NCBI RefSeq assembly: GCF_002214505.1 | Contig: NZ_CP015103.1 | Location: 1,426,001 to 1,490,000 of the forward strand | DNA: 64,000 bases | From: Thermococcus siculi | GTDB taxonomy: Archaea > Methanobacteriota_B > Thermococci > Thermococcales > Thermococcaceae | Direction of reading: 5' to 3' | In this document: positions 17,089-24,927 of the stretch, piece by piece | How positions within the stretch are numbered: position 1 is the first letter of the stretch | How the letters are laid out: each line of letters begins with the position of its first letter | Position numbers and translations under genes: made by a program | Notes under the pieces: generated by a model | What the model was told of the DNA's origin: nothing | The model's input: the letters and a program-made list of their open reading frames with translations, nothing else | The model's database searches: none

Positions 17089-17257
17089 CAGGGTTGTTTG
17101 GGGCATTTGGCGTTTTAACGGTTGTGCCTCAAAATCCTCGTATTTCTTGGGGGTTTTTTGGAGGATGAACGGAGCGAGGTATTCATATGAAAGGGAAAGC
17201 CTTTTTATCCTTGCCTCCGATTTTAGGCCGCAGGTTCAATCTCACGGAGGGTTGAGA

Positions 17258-17986
17258 ATGGGAGTTGAGAAGGTTCCGAAGTACGATATCCCAACCGTTA
17301 AGGTCGACTACGTTTTTATTGAGCTTGACAAGATGAAGCCCCACGAGCAGCTCGTCCAGAAGGAGCTTGAGGCGTTCATCGAGAGCGTCACCGGCTCGGG
17401 TCTCTTCTGGAAGCCCATGCTCCTCGCGAAGGTTCCGGGCGAGGACATGTACCTCATCGTCGACGGCCACCACCGCTGGGCCGGCCTCCAGAAGCTCGGT
17501 GCAAAGAGGGCACCCTCGGTTATCCTCGACTACTTCAGCGACGACGTGAAGGTCTACACCTGGTACCCGGCCTTCAAGGGCAGTCTTGAGGAGGTTCTCG
17601 AGAGGCTCAGGAAGGAAGGCCTTGAGGTCATCGAAGATCCTGAGGCCGAGGAGAAGGCCGAGCGTGGAGAGATAGCCTTCGCCCTCGTTGGGGAGAAGAG
17701 CTTCTCGATTCCGGGCGGTCTTGAGGAGCAGAAGAAGGTCAGCAAGGTGCTCGACGAGATGAGCGTCGAGGGCAGGATAGAGCTTATCTACTACGGCCTC
17801 AAGGAGGATGCCAGAGAGGACATGGGCAAGGGCGAGATCGACTACGTTTTCATCAGGAAGGCCCCAACCAAGGAGGAGGTCATGGAGCTAGTCAAGCGCG
17901 GGGAAGTTTATTCCCCGAAGACCACCAGGCACGTCCTTCCCTTCAACCCGGACAAGATAGACGTCAAGCTCGAGGAGCTGTTCTGA
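17258..17986 (+). CDS. serK: ADP-dependent free L-serine kinase
   Basis: A 242-residue ParB/Srx-fold kinase that phosphorylates free L-serine to O-phosphoserine using ADP, linking serine to 3-phosphoglycerate and cysteine synthesis, as shown for T. kodakarensis SerK (TK0378). Catalytic Glu30 sits in KPHEQLV, and Asp69 in VDGHHRW, the ParB-like nucleotide motif, at the published positions. GGAGGG precedes ATG 17258. Promoter CCTTTTTATCC lies near 17199-17210. The upstream in-frame extension from 16700 crosses the promoter and is not coding. Confidence 0.93.
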   Translation: MGVEKVPKYDIPTVKVDYVFIELDKMKPHEQLVQKELEAFIESVTGSGLFWKPMLLAKVPGEDMYLIVDGHHRWAGLQKLGAKRAPSVILDYFSDDVKVYTWYPAFKGSLEEVLERLRKEGLEVIEDPEAEEKAERGEIAFALVGEKSFSIPGGLEEQKKVSKVLDEMSVEGRIELIYYGLKEDAREDMGKGEIDYVFIRKAPTKEEVMELVKRGEVYSPKTTRHVLPFNPDKIDVKLEELF

Positions 17987-17988
17987 AG

Positions 17989-18000
17989 GTTTTTAACCCC
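17989..18000 (+). promoter_or_regulatory. TATA promoter of the sRNA/HAD transcript
   Basis: GGTTTTTAACCC directly after the serK stop is a BRE/TATA-like element. A start about 25 nt downstream would fall at roughly 18015-18022, the 5' end of the C/D-box RNA below. Confidence 0.55.
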
Positions 18001-18017
18001 TCTTTCCTAATTTCTCC

Positions 18018-18074
18018 GCCGATGACGAAGGATCAACCGGCTGAGAGATGATGATCAGTCCAGGAGGCCGAGGC
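18018..18074 (+). ncRNA. C/D-box sRNA, 16S rRNA 2'-O-methylation guide, in the HAD leader
   Basis: All four boxes are in order: C ATGACGA (18022-18028), 12-nt guide (18029-18040), D' CTGA (18041-18044), 3-nt spacer, C' ATGATGA (18048-18054), 13-nt guide (18055-18067), D CCGA (18068-18071). GCC (18018-18020) can pair with GGC (18072-18074) as a terminal stem. Guide 1, AGGATCAACCGG, is the exact complement of CCGGUUGAUCCU, the conserved 5' end of archaeal 16S rRNA. By the D-box-plus-five rule the target is the first U after CCGG (about U8). C and D each differ from consensus at the bases that face one another in the kink-turn (C facing C instead of U facing U). The second target was not identified. 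Confidence 0.82.
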
Positions 18075-18728
18075 ATGCTCAAAGGTTTGATATTCGACGT
18101 CGATGAGACCCTCGTTTACTACGAGGGCTACGATCATCGCGAGTGGTACGAGAAATGGGTTCTGCCCGAGCTGAGGAGGCACGGTATCGACCTCGACTAT
18201 GAAACCTACCGGAAAACCGTGAGCGGGGAACTCCCGAGGAGCTACGTCGAGAGGCTTGGGATAGACCACGTCGAGTTCTGGAAGCTCGTTGACGACGTGA
18301 ACCTTCGCTACCGGAGGGAGATGGCCCGCCTGGGAAGGATAAAGGCCTTCCCTGATGTCGATGCCCTCGGGGAGCTAAAAAAGATGGGGCTGAAGCTTGC
18401 AGCCGTGAGCAACGCCTCCCAGGAGTGCACGGAATTCGTTCTGAACCTCTTTGACCTGAGGGGACATTTTGACGTCGTCTACGGCAAGGATTATGCAAAC
18501 CTCGACGGGGTCAAGCCGAATCCTTACCTCATAGAGAAGGCTCTGAAAGCCCTTTCCCTAAGGCCGCATGAGGTTCTAATGGTCGGCGACAGCCTCCACG
18601 ACGTAACCGCCGGAAAGCGCGCCGGGATGAGGGTGGTCAACGTCATTCGCTTTGGAAAAATTGAGGGGGCGGATTACTACGTGAGAAACCTCCGGGAACT
18701 GGTTGATCTTGTCCGGGGCATGTTTTGA
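18075..18728 (+). CDS. HAD-superfamily phosphatase
   Basis: A 217-residue haloacid dehalogenase-like hydrolase with an alpha-helical C1 cap. Motif I is DVDETLV (nucleophile Asp near residue 8), motif II AVSNAS, motif III Lys in GVKPNP and motif IV MVGDSLHD. The substrate is unknown; small phosphosugars or phosphoserine-type metabolites are possible given serK upstream, but that is inference. AGGAGG is seven bases before ATG 18075; this site lies inside the second guide of the sRNA, so RNA folding or processing could affect translation. Confidence 0.87.
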   Translation: MLKGLIFDVDETLVYYEGYDHREWYEKWVLPELRRHGIDLDYETYRKTVSGELPRSYVERLGIDHVEFWKLVDDVNLRYRREMARLGRIKAFPDVDALGELKKMGLKLAAVSNASQECTEFVLNLFDLRGHFDVVYGKDYANLDGVKPNPYLIEKALKALSLRPHEVLMVGDSLHDVTAGKRAGMRVVNVIRFGKIEGADYYVRNLRELVDLVRGMF

Positions 18729-18802
18729 CTTTATTACTACAATCCATTAAAATTCCCGGCACCCTTAAATACCTTGAGGCCCCTATCTATACCGTGGTGT
18801 CT

Positions 18803-19819
18803 ATGGAGGATGCTACATTTAAATGTGAGAGGTGCGGTGCACCCCTCGAGGTATCGCCCGAGACGATAGTCGCCGTCTGCCCCTATTGCGGCTTCCCGAA
18901 CCACATAAGCGGCTCGCTCAAAACGGAGAACATCCACATCGTCCCGACCATCGACAAGAACGCCATAGCGAAGGCCTTCTGGGACAGGGTTGATCGCGAT
19001 TTTGACCTCAAGAGGATGAAGGATAAGATCGACGTGGTTGATATAGAGGGCCACTACGCTCCCTACTGGACTGGAAAGGTGCATGTTGAGGGAATCGTTG
19101 AATACACCGTCCGCGAGGAGGAGTGCCACACCGATTCCGAGGGGAACACCGAGTGTTACACCGTTGAGAGACACTACCGCGACCACGTGAACGAGGTTCT
19201 CCCGCTCATAGGGTCCGCGCGCAGGCAGGTCGAGAGCTTTGGCGTGGACGACATCATCAGGCACTACTCCAGGGCCAGACCGAAGGGGAAGAGACTCCTT
19301 GAGCTGGGCGAGGAAGAGTGGGGAAAGGTAAAGCTCGAGATCCTCAACACCGAGATGGACGAGAAGCAGGCGAAGATGGTGATGCGCGAGGATGCCATAG
19401 ACGTGATAAGACACCGCTACTCCGCCAAGGCCGACAGGATAGACCGCTTCGATGTAACCGCGGATGAACCCCAGGAGGTTTCTCTGGTTCTGCTCCCGAT
19501 GTGGGCGGTCTACTACAAGGTCGAGAACTCGATATTCTACACCGTCTTTGCCGGTTGGGACGGGAAGGACGTTGCATCGACCGAGCCAATGCCGATCTGG
19601 AGGAGAATGCAGTACCTCACAGGAACGGTGTTCGGAATGCTCATAGGTGCCGCCGGCGGGGCTTATGGAGCTGTCAACGGCTCCCTGGTGGTCTCACTGC
19701 TCGCGATAATCCTCGGGGCCGGAATGAGCGGCTACTTCGGCAACCTCGTCCTTGAAGGCCAGAGAACCGAGAGAACCGGCGGCGTTCTGGGCAACTTCAT
19801 GGGAGGACTCAAGAGGTGA
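18803..19819 (+). CDS. Zinc-ribbon membrane protein A of a YdjG-like operon
   Basis: A 338-residue protein. The N-terminal zinc ribbon is CERCG...CPYCG (residues ~8-33). A long soluble region (~50-265) follows, containing YAPYWTGKVHVEG and PMWAVYYKV, the repeated 'aromatic-P-x-W' strands seen in bacterial YdjG-type proteins. Two C-terminal membrane segments are rich in Gly (GMLIGAAGGAYGAVNG and the next). It is a paralogue of the next gene. ATG 18803 follows GGTG, with TTAAATACC about 40 nt upstream; earlier in-frame starts overlap the promoter. The role is probably membrane anchoring of an SPFH complex, by analogy. Confidence 0.75.
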   Translation: MEDATFKCERCGAPLEVSPETIVAVCPYCGFPNHISGSLKTENIHIVPTIDKNAIAKAFWDRVDRDFDLKRMKDKIDVVDIEGHYAPYWTGKVHVEGIVEYTVREEECHTDSEGNTECYTVERHYRDHVNEVLPLIGSARRQVESFGVDDIIRHYSRARPKGKRLLELGEEEWGKVKLEILNTEMDEKQAKMVMREDAIDVIRHRYSAKADRIDRFDVTADEPQEVSLVLLPMWAVYYKVENSIFYTVFAGWDGKDVASTEPMPIWRRMQYLTGTVFGMLIGAAGGAYGAVNGSLVVSLLAIILGAGMSGYFGNLVLEGQRTERTGGVLGNFMGGLKR

Positions 19820-19824
19820 TTCCG

Positions 19825-20724
19825 ATGGAGGTTACATGCCCCGTATGTTCCGCCACATTCAAGGTTCCCGACACGGTCACCGTAGCTACCTGCCCCTACT
19901 GCGGAACGACTTTCCACATCCACACCGGCGAGGAAGCCAAAGAGGAGCACTACTTCTTCCCGCCGATGAGGAAGGACGCCGGTGGGGTTCTTCTCAAGTT
20001 CCTGTCGAGGCAGTACGGCGCCCCCGCGGACATAACGGACGCTAAAGTTACGAAGAAAGAACTCCACTGGGTTCCCGTCTACTTCTTCTACCTCCACGGA
20101 AGGAGCAGGAGATGGTCGACCATAGAGGAGATAAGGTTCGTGGGAATTCCCGCCGGTTCTCCGCTCAGGGAACTCCTCACGGATTACCCCTTCCCGATAA
20201 GGGGAAAGAGGTTCTTCGACGAGGCAGTGGTGAAGAAGGGCCGCTACTACGACCCGGAGCTGTCCAGGGAGAAGGCAGAGGGCATGGCTAGGGCGCTCAT
20301 GGAGAGGGCACTGAAGAGCGAGGCAGCTGAGGAGGACAAGTCCCTCGGCGGGGCCGAGATAGAGGTCAGATACCTTGGACTGGTGCATTACCCGGTGTGG
20401 GAGATCCACTACGAGTACGGCGGGGAGTCATTCAGTGGCTACGTCGACGGAACCGACGGGAGGGTGATTCGTGCAGAGTATCCACTGATGAGCGGCGCGA
20501 GAAAGAAGGCCACGCTCCTCGGCTCCGGGGTTATTGTGGCAGGGCTTATCTTCGGTCTCGCTGCCACCGGCGCCTACGGGAGCGCCTGGGGCCTCGCGGG
20601 AGGACTCGTTCCGGCATTGGCTGGAGCCTTCGGGATATTCCGCAAGGGCGCCGTTAGGAAGAGAACCGTTGGTGAGGTTGGAAGGGCCAACCGCGATAAC
20701 CTTTACTTCAAACCGATGAGGTGA
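19825..20724 (+). CDS. Zinc-ribbon membrane protein B of a YdjG-like operon
   Basis: A 299-residue paralogue of the preceding protein. It has the N-terminal ribbon CPVC...CPYCG, mid-protein HWVPVYFFYLHG and HYPVWEIHYEYGG strands, then two hydrophobic Gly/Ala segments (VIVAGLIFGLAATGAYG and the next) and a basic tail. GAGGTGAT overlaps the previous stop and sits four bases before ATG 19825, so translation is coupled. It probably forms a heteromeric membrane platform with protein A. Confidence 0.75.
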   Translation: MEVTCPVCSATFKVPDTVTVATCPYCGTTFHIHTGEEAKEEHYFFPPMRKDAGGVLLKFLSRQYGAPADITDAKVTKKELHWVPVYFFYLHGRSRRWSTIEEIRFVGIPAGSPLRELLTDYPFPIRGKRFFDEAVVKKGRYYDPELSREKAEGMARALMERALKSEAAEEDKSLGGAEIEVRYLGLVHYPVWEIHYEYGGESFSGYVDGTDGRVIRAEYPLMSGARKKATLLGSGVIVAGLIFGLAATGAYGSAWGLAGGLVPALAGAFGIFRKGAVRKRTVGEVGRANRDNLYFKPMR

Positions 20725-20728
20725 TACC

Positions 20729-21223
20729 ATGGGGAAGGAAACCAAGCTTTTGGAGAAGATTGAGCTTGCCGTTCCCGGCTACCACGGCTACAAGAAGAAG
20801 GAGCTGATGCGCGAGGACGACAGGATAATCCGCGGAAAGGTAGCGGACATTCTGGCGATGGCAAGAAAGGACATGGAGCGCGCCCTCCAGAGGTGCGCCA
20901 TGGTGAACTGCCAGCAGCTGGTTGCCATCGACGGCATGAGGAAGAAGCTCATAGCCCTCGAGAGCAGGGTTAGGCACGCGGAGGCCGGCTATTCAGGCTA
21001 CTTCGACAGGATAAAGGTCAGGGAGGACGAGCTGAACGCGCTGATAGAGTACGACGCGAAGCTGATAGAGCTGGCTCAGGCGATAGCCGATGCCGTCGGA
21101 AAGCTCAACGGAGCGATAGCAGACCCGAGAAACCTCGGTATGGCCGTTTTTGACCTCGACGACAAACTGAGGGAGCTTGAAGAAACGCTCGATAAGAGGA
21201 ACACCGTCCTGGTGGGTGAGTGA
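20729..21223 (+). CDS. Helical protein of the zinc-ribbon/SPFH operon
   Basis: A 164-residue, almost entirely alpha-helical protein with heptad-like segments (EDELNALIEYDAKLIELA; DDKLRELEETL). Two Cys (RCAMVNC) lie near residue 55. No family was recognised. Its place between the zinc-ribbon proteins and the SPFH protein matches the position of a helical peripheral partner. Bacterial Ydj operons also carry a helical PspA, but this protein is shorter (PspA is ~220 residues) and I see no clear PspA sequence signature. The gene is 4 nt after its neighbour and ends next to the following start. Confidence 0.7.
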   Translation: MGKETKLLEKIELAVPGYHGYKKKELMREDDRIIRGKVADILAMARKDMERALQRCAMVNCQQLVAIDGMRKKLIALESRVRHAEAGYSGYFDRIKVREDELNALIEYDAKLIELAQAIADAVGKLNGAIADPRNLGMAVFDLDDKLRELEETLDKRNTVLVGE

Positions 21224-21224
21224 G

Positions 21225-22238
21225 ATGGTGCAGGTGATAGAGTGGGTCAACCCCGGAGAGGACGAGATAATCTGGCGCTACCCCAACGAGGTCATAAAGT
21301 GGGGTGCCCAGCTGATAGTCCACGAGTACGAAGTGGCCATCTTCATGCGCGACGGCAAGGTCTACGACGTCTTTGGCCCGGGAAGGCATACGATAACGAC
21401 GCAGAATTTGCCCCTTCTCTACAAGCTCGTCGGGGGGAGCAACAGCCCGTTTAAAGCTACCGTAATCTTCGTCAGCATGAAGCAGTTCCAGGGACGCTAT
21501 GGTGGTGAAACGCAGACGAGGGAACTCGCCCCGGTTAAGTACTATGGCGTCTACTGGTTCAAGGTTGCCGACCCGGTTCTCTTCCTGACAGAGGTCGTCG
21601 GCGGCCAGAGCCTCTACGACACAGCCGATGTCACCAAGTTCATCAGGGCCTACTTCAACGAGGGCATGATGAAGCACCTCTCCGCTTACTCAATCGTTGA
21701 CCTCTTCCAGAACCTCGATATGGTCAGCACGCAGGTTAAAGTAAAGCTCATGGAGGACTTCAGGAGGCTTGGCTTGGAACTGGTCGATGTGAAGATTGAA
21801 GGAGTCAACACCACCGACGAGTGGCGCCAGAGGCTCTTCTGGATAATGCAGACTGGCAACGCCCAGGCAGTCATGCAGATGGACACCGCGAAGCAGGTCG
21901 CCCACGAGCTGGGCCAGAGCGAGGGGGCTGGACTCGGAACGGGGATGGTGGTGATGCCCCAGCTCCTCCAGCAGCCTGCCCAGCCCACCCAGCCGGCTCA
22001 GCCATACGCCGGCGGTGGCGTTCCTCCGGCAGGTTATCAGAATCCTCAGCAACCAGCCCAGCCCGCCACTCAGTCACAGCAGCAAACCCAGGAGATATGC
22101 CCCTACTGTGGGAAGCCGATTCCACCGGGAGCGAGGTTCTGCCCCTACTGCGGCCACGAGATAAAGCGCTGCCCCAATGGACACATCGTTCCTGAAGGAG
22201 CGAAATTCTGCCCCGTCTGCGGGGCGAAGATCGAGTGA
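21225..22238 (+). CDS. SPFH-domain (YdjI/virion-core-like) protein with C-terminal zinc ribbons
   Basis: A 337-residue protein. Residues ~1-225 form an SPFH domain of the YdjI type: IEWVNPGEDEIIWRYPN at the start, VKYYGVYWFKVADP in the middle, LELVDVKIEGVNT near the end. A low-complexity Gln/Pro linker (~250-295, PAQPTQPAQPYAGG) leads to two zinc ribbons, CPYCG...CPYCG and CPNG...CPVCG. SPFH proteins form ring or cage assemblies on membranes; B. subtilis YdjI recruits PspA. The start ATG 21225 overlaps the previous stop region, so this is the last gene of a coupled four-gene operon. Confidence 0.82.
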   Translation: MVQVIEWVNPGEDEIIWRYPNEVIKWGAQLIVHEYEVAIFMRDGKVYDVFGPGRHTITTQNLPLLYKLVGGSNSPFKATVIFVSMKQFQGRYGGETQTRELAPVKYYGVYWFKVADPVLFLTEVVGGQSLYDTADVTKFIRAYFNEGMMKHLSAYSIVDLFQNLDMVSTQVKVKLMEDFRRLGLELVDVKIEGVNTTDEWRQRLFWIMQTGNAQAVMQMDTAKQVAHELGQSEGAGLGTGMVVMPQLLQQPAQPTQPAQPYAGGGVPPAGYQNPQQPAQPATQSQQQTQEICPYCGKPIPPGARFCPYCGHEIKRCPNGHIVPEGAKFCPVCGAKIE

Positions 22239-22262
22239 GCTTTTCTCCCCATTATTTTTCTG
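22239..22262 (+). terminator. T-rich terminator after the SPFH operon
   Basis: CTTTTCTCCCC and TTATTTTTCTG directly follow the stop codon, giving archaeal oligo-T termination signals without a hairpin. Confidence 0.4.
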
Positions 22263-22272
22263 AGCGGTGGTA

Positions 22273-22376
22273 ACCTTTATATACCCTCGCGGAATACATA
22301 CCATTGGGTTCTAATCATGCAGAGTTGCACTCCAAAAAGGTAACACGCAACTGAAAAGTGCGGGAAGGTGTTCGGA
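22273..22376 (+). promoter_or_regulatory. Promoter and structured leader of the solute-binding protein gene
   Basis: CCTTTATATACC (22273-22284) is a strong TATA element. Transcription would start near 22308, leaving a leader of ~70 nt, long for this genome. It holds AGTTGC (22323-22328)/GCAACT (22347-22352) and an overlapping GCACT/AGTGC pair, so two mutually exclusive stems can form. Confidence 0.45.
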
Positions 22377-24737
22377 ATGAAAAGGCTCCTTCTCGTCACC
22401 ACACTCGTTTTGATGCTGCTGGTGCCGTCTGTTAACGCCGTAACTGAGCCGAAGGTGAGCACCATTGAACTCCAGGGCATCCAGAACTCCAGAGATGTTG
22501 TCAAGGAGGTGGCCGAGGGAAGGTACGATATCGGCATCATCTCAATGCCGATGGGGGAGTACATAGAGCTTGGAGGGGATGTCCTCGAAAAGCTGAATCT
22601 CTATCCCCGGGCCGTTTCCTACAACGAGCTTACCTTCAACACCTACCACGATCCTGACAAGGATGCTCCAATAGTCACCGTTGGAGACAAAGTCTATTTC
22701 AACCCATTCGCCGTCCGGGAAGTGCGCTTTGCTCTCAACTATCTCATAAACAGAAGCTACATAGCCGGAGAAATTTACGGGGGCGGCGCCGCTCCGATGT
22801 TTGGCTGCATAAGGCCAAGTCATCCAGCCGACAGGTACTTCGAGCCGGTGTATCGTGCATTGAACCTAACGGCCGCTGGAAACTTGAGCAGGGCTATGGA
22901 GCTTTTCAACCAGGGGATGGAGAAAGCTGTTCAGCAGGTTGCCGTGTACAACCATACCCTTGAAAAGATCAACGGCACCTGGTACTTTGACGGCGAGCCT
23001 GTGACGGTGAAGTTTGTAATCCGCATCGAGGACGAGAGGCACGAGATTGGCCGGTACATTGCCAATCTTATCCAAGAACACTTCGGTTTTAAGGTTGAGA
23101 AGCTTGAGTGGGACAGGCAGAAGGCCGTTCAGGTTGTCTTCGCCACCCCACCGAGCGAATACGAGTGGAACGTCTACACCGGTGGATGGGGCACCAGCGG
23201 TATTCCAAGCCTCTGGGTTGATGATTACACAGCTTGGTTCTACTCGGCATGGTACGGCTATCTGCCGGGCAAGGATGAACCCAAGCACAGGAACACCCTA
23301 ACGGTGGGGGAGTTCCTGAGGGCCGTTGGTGACGGCGACCCGGATGCAGGACTGAAGGCGATAAACACCACGTTTTACAAGAAGGCCGCCCAGCTCGGCG
23401 GAATACTGGGCTGGACCGAAGAGGAGCTGACGAAACTGCTCGTCCACTTCAGCCTTGAGGCCGATGGCGAGAACTACACCATCGGAAGCCCCGAGCAGTA
23501 CTGGGACCTCCAGAGGATATCGATGGGGATTGGGATAATGGAGGGCGCTAGGATATTCCTCGTCGAGGTCAGGGAATTCTCACCCGTCAACAGGGAGAGG
23601 GTTTCGGGAGTAAAGGCGGATCCGAACGTGGGACTCTTCAGCAGGTGGAGCCTCCTGAGCGCGGAAACGCCCGACGGTGTTCTGAGGGTGGGCCACATGG
23701 TCTACACGTGCGCCTACTTTTGCTCTCCCTTCAATCCCGTGGGGGGATTCAGAGGATGCTCCCCCATGGTTCCCTTGCTGTGGGGTCTCCTCCACGATGA
23801 GGCTGGATACGTCGACTCCGACGGTCTCTACAAGCCCTACCGGTGCACCTGGGAGGTTGAGCGCGGAAACTTCACCGTTCCTGTGGATGCTGTCATCTAC
23901 AACCAGACCCAGGGCTGGATTGCAAAAAACGCTGGGAGGACCGCCAGAGTCCGGGTTAGGGTTGCCTGCGACCTCGGCCAGTGGCACGACGGGACCAGGA
24001 TGAGTATAGCTGACCTCAAGTACTACGTCGCCTTCCTGTACACCTGGGCTTACAAGGACGGTTCAGACGACCCGTACTACGAGGAGGCCCTCTCGGAGAA
24101 GGCCGAAATGCTCAATAGAATACTTGGCTTCGAGTTCACGGATAACGGCTACGTTGCCTACGGCTCCTTTGTTCATCCCTTTGCCGACGACGTTACGGCC
24201 AGGGTCTACGTCCTCTATCCGGACCTCCCGTGGGAGCTTTACTACGCGATGGGCGAGCTGGTGGCGAATGGCACCGCCTATGGAGTTTACAGAAAATACT
24301 CCTTCGGGGAGACCCATAAAAAGGCCGAGTGCCTCAACCTCCTTACCAGGGAACACGCGGAGGACGTTAGGAAGGTAATGGCGGCCCTCCTGGAGAAAAA
24401 GACCGTTCCTGAGGCAATCGCCGGGGACGTGAGTAATCCGGATGAACGCTACGCGAGGGCCATCCGGTGGATAGACACCTTTGGCCACGCGGTGATAAGC
24501 AACGGGCCGTTCTACATTGAGGAAAACCGCCCGGCGGAGCTGTTCATGAAGCTCAGGGCATTCCGGGGAGAGTCGCCCCTTCCATCCCCTTCAACCACGA
24601 CACCCCTCCAGAACGGTTCTTCCGTCTCCACCACAGAGGATCAGAACGATTCTCGGGCAGCCGGAAGCTCTTTAATCTACATCGCCCTGGCGACCCTTCT
24701 GATACTGGTAGTGCTGCTCATCAAAAGGAGGAAGTGA
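22377..24737 (+). CDS. Membrane-anchored solute-binding protein, family 5-like, orphan
   Basis: A 786-residue extracytoplasmic protein. A signal peptide (MKRLLLVTTLVLMLLVPSV) is followed by a peptide/oligosaccharide-binding (SBP_bac_5-type) fold, in two parts around GGWGTSGIPSLW and WHDGTRMSIADLKYYV. A Ser/Thr/Asn linker (~725-755) and a C-terminal membrane anchor with KRRK follow. It has several Cys pairs (CAYFC, GCIRP), unusual for such proteins, which may form disulfides. No permease or ATPase genes adjoin, so it either uses a transporter elsewhere or has become a receptor. ATG 22377 follows GGAAGGTG. Confidence 0.8.
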   Translation: MKRLLLVTTLVLMLLVPSVNAVTEPKVSTIELQGIQNSRDVVKEVAEGRYDIGIISMPMGEYIELGGDVLEKLNLYPRAVSYNELTFNTYHDPDKDAPIVTVGDKVYFNPFAVREVRFALNYLINRSYIAGEIYGGGAAPMFGCIRPSHPADRYFEPVYRALNLTAAGNLSRAMELFNQGMEKAVQQVAVYNHTLEKINGTWYFDGEPVTVKFVIRIEDERHEIGRYIANLIQEHFGFKVEKLEWDRQKAVQVVFATPPSEYEWNVYTGGWGTSGIPSLWVDDYTAWFYSAWYGYLPGKDEPKHRNTLTVGEFLRAVGDGDPDAGLKAINTTFYKKAAQLGGILGWTEEELTKLLVHFSLEADGENYTIGSPEQYWDLQRISMGIGIMEGARIFLVEVREFSPVNRERVSGVKADPNVGLFSRWSLLSAETPDGVLRVGHMVYTCAYFCSPFNPVGGFRGCSPMVPLLWGLLHDEAGYVDSDGLYKPYRCTWEVERGNFTVPVDAVIYNQTQGWIAKNAGRTARVRVRVACDLGQWHDGTRMSIADLKYYVAFLYTWAYKDGSDDPYYEEALSEKAEMLNRILGFEFTDNGYVAYGSFVHPFADDVTARVYVLYPDLPWELYYAMGELVANGTAYGVYRKYSFGETHKKAECLNLLTREHAEDVRKVMAALLEKKTVPEAIAGDVSNPDERYARAIRWIDTFGHAVISNGPFYIEENRPAELFMKLRAFRGESPLPSPSTTTPLQNGSSVSTTEDQNDSRAAGSSLIYIALATLLILVVLLIKRRK

Positions 24738-24746
24738 TGTTGCCGT

Positions 24747-24920
24747 TTAATTTTTCTCCAATTCCCCCTTGAGCCGGAGGTATTCCTCCTTCGTCAGTGG
24801 GAAATCTCTAGCAGACTTTAAAAAAGAGTTCACAAGCTTAACCTGCTGTTTGAACACTGCGTCCGGATTCTCCTTTAGCCTCTTCACGTAAAGCCTTATG
24901 AAGGCAAGCCTCTCCGCCAT
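24747..24920 (-). CDS. Small basic helical protein following a nucleotidyltransferase gene
   Basis: A 57-residue helical protein starting MAERLAFIRLYVKRL with many Lys/Arg. The family is not recognised. It begins 7 nt after the stop of the AbiEii-like nucleotidyltransferase gene, so the two are one transcript. An earlier in-frame ATG at 24968 lies inside the upstream gene. Such a two-gene set could be a toxin-antitoxin-like pair, but no motif proves this. Confidence 0.5.
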   Translation of the reverse strand: MAERLAFIRLYVKRLKENPDAVFKQQVKLVNSFLKSARDFPLTKEEYLRLKGELEKN

Positions 24921-24927
24921 GTCACGT

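Noticed and set aside
16700-17257. N-terminal extension of serK
   Set aside because: It crosses the serK promoter and lies opposite DUF763; Glu30/Asp69 numbering supports ATG 17258.
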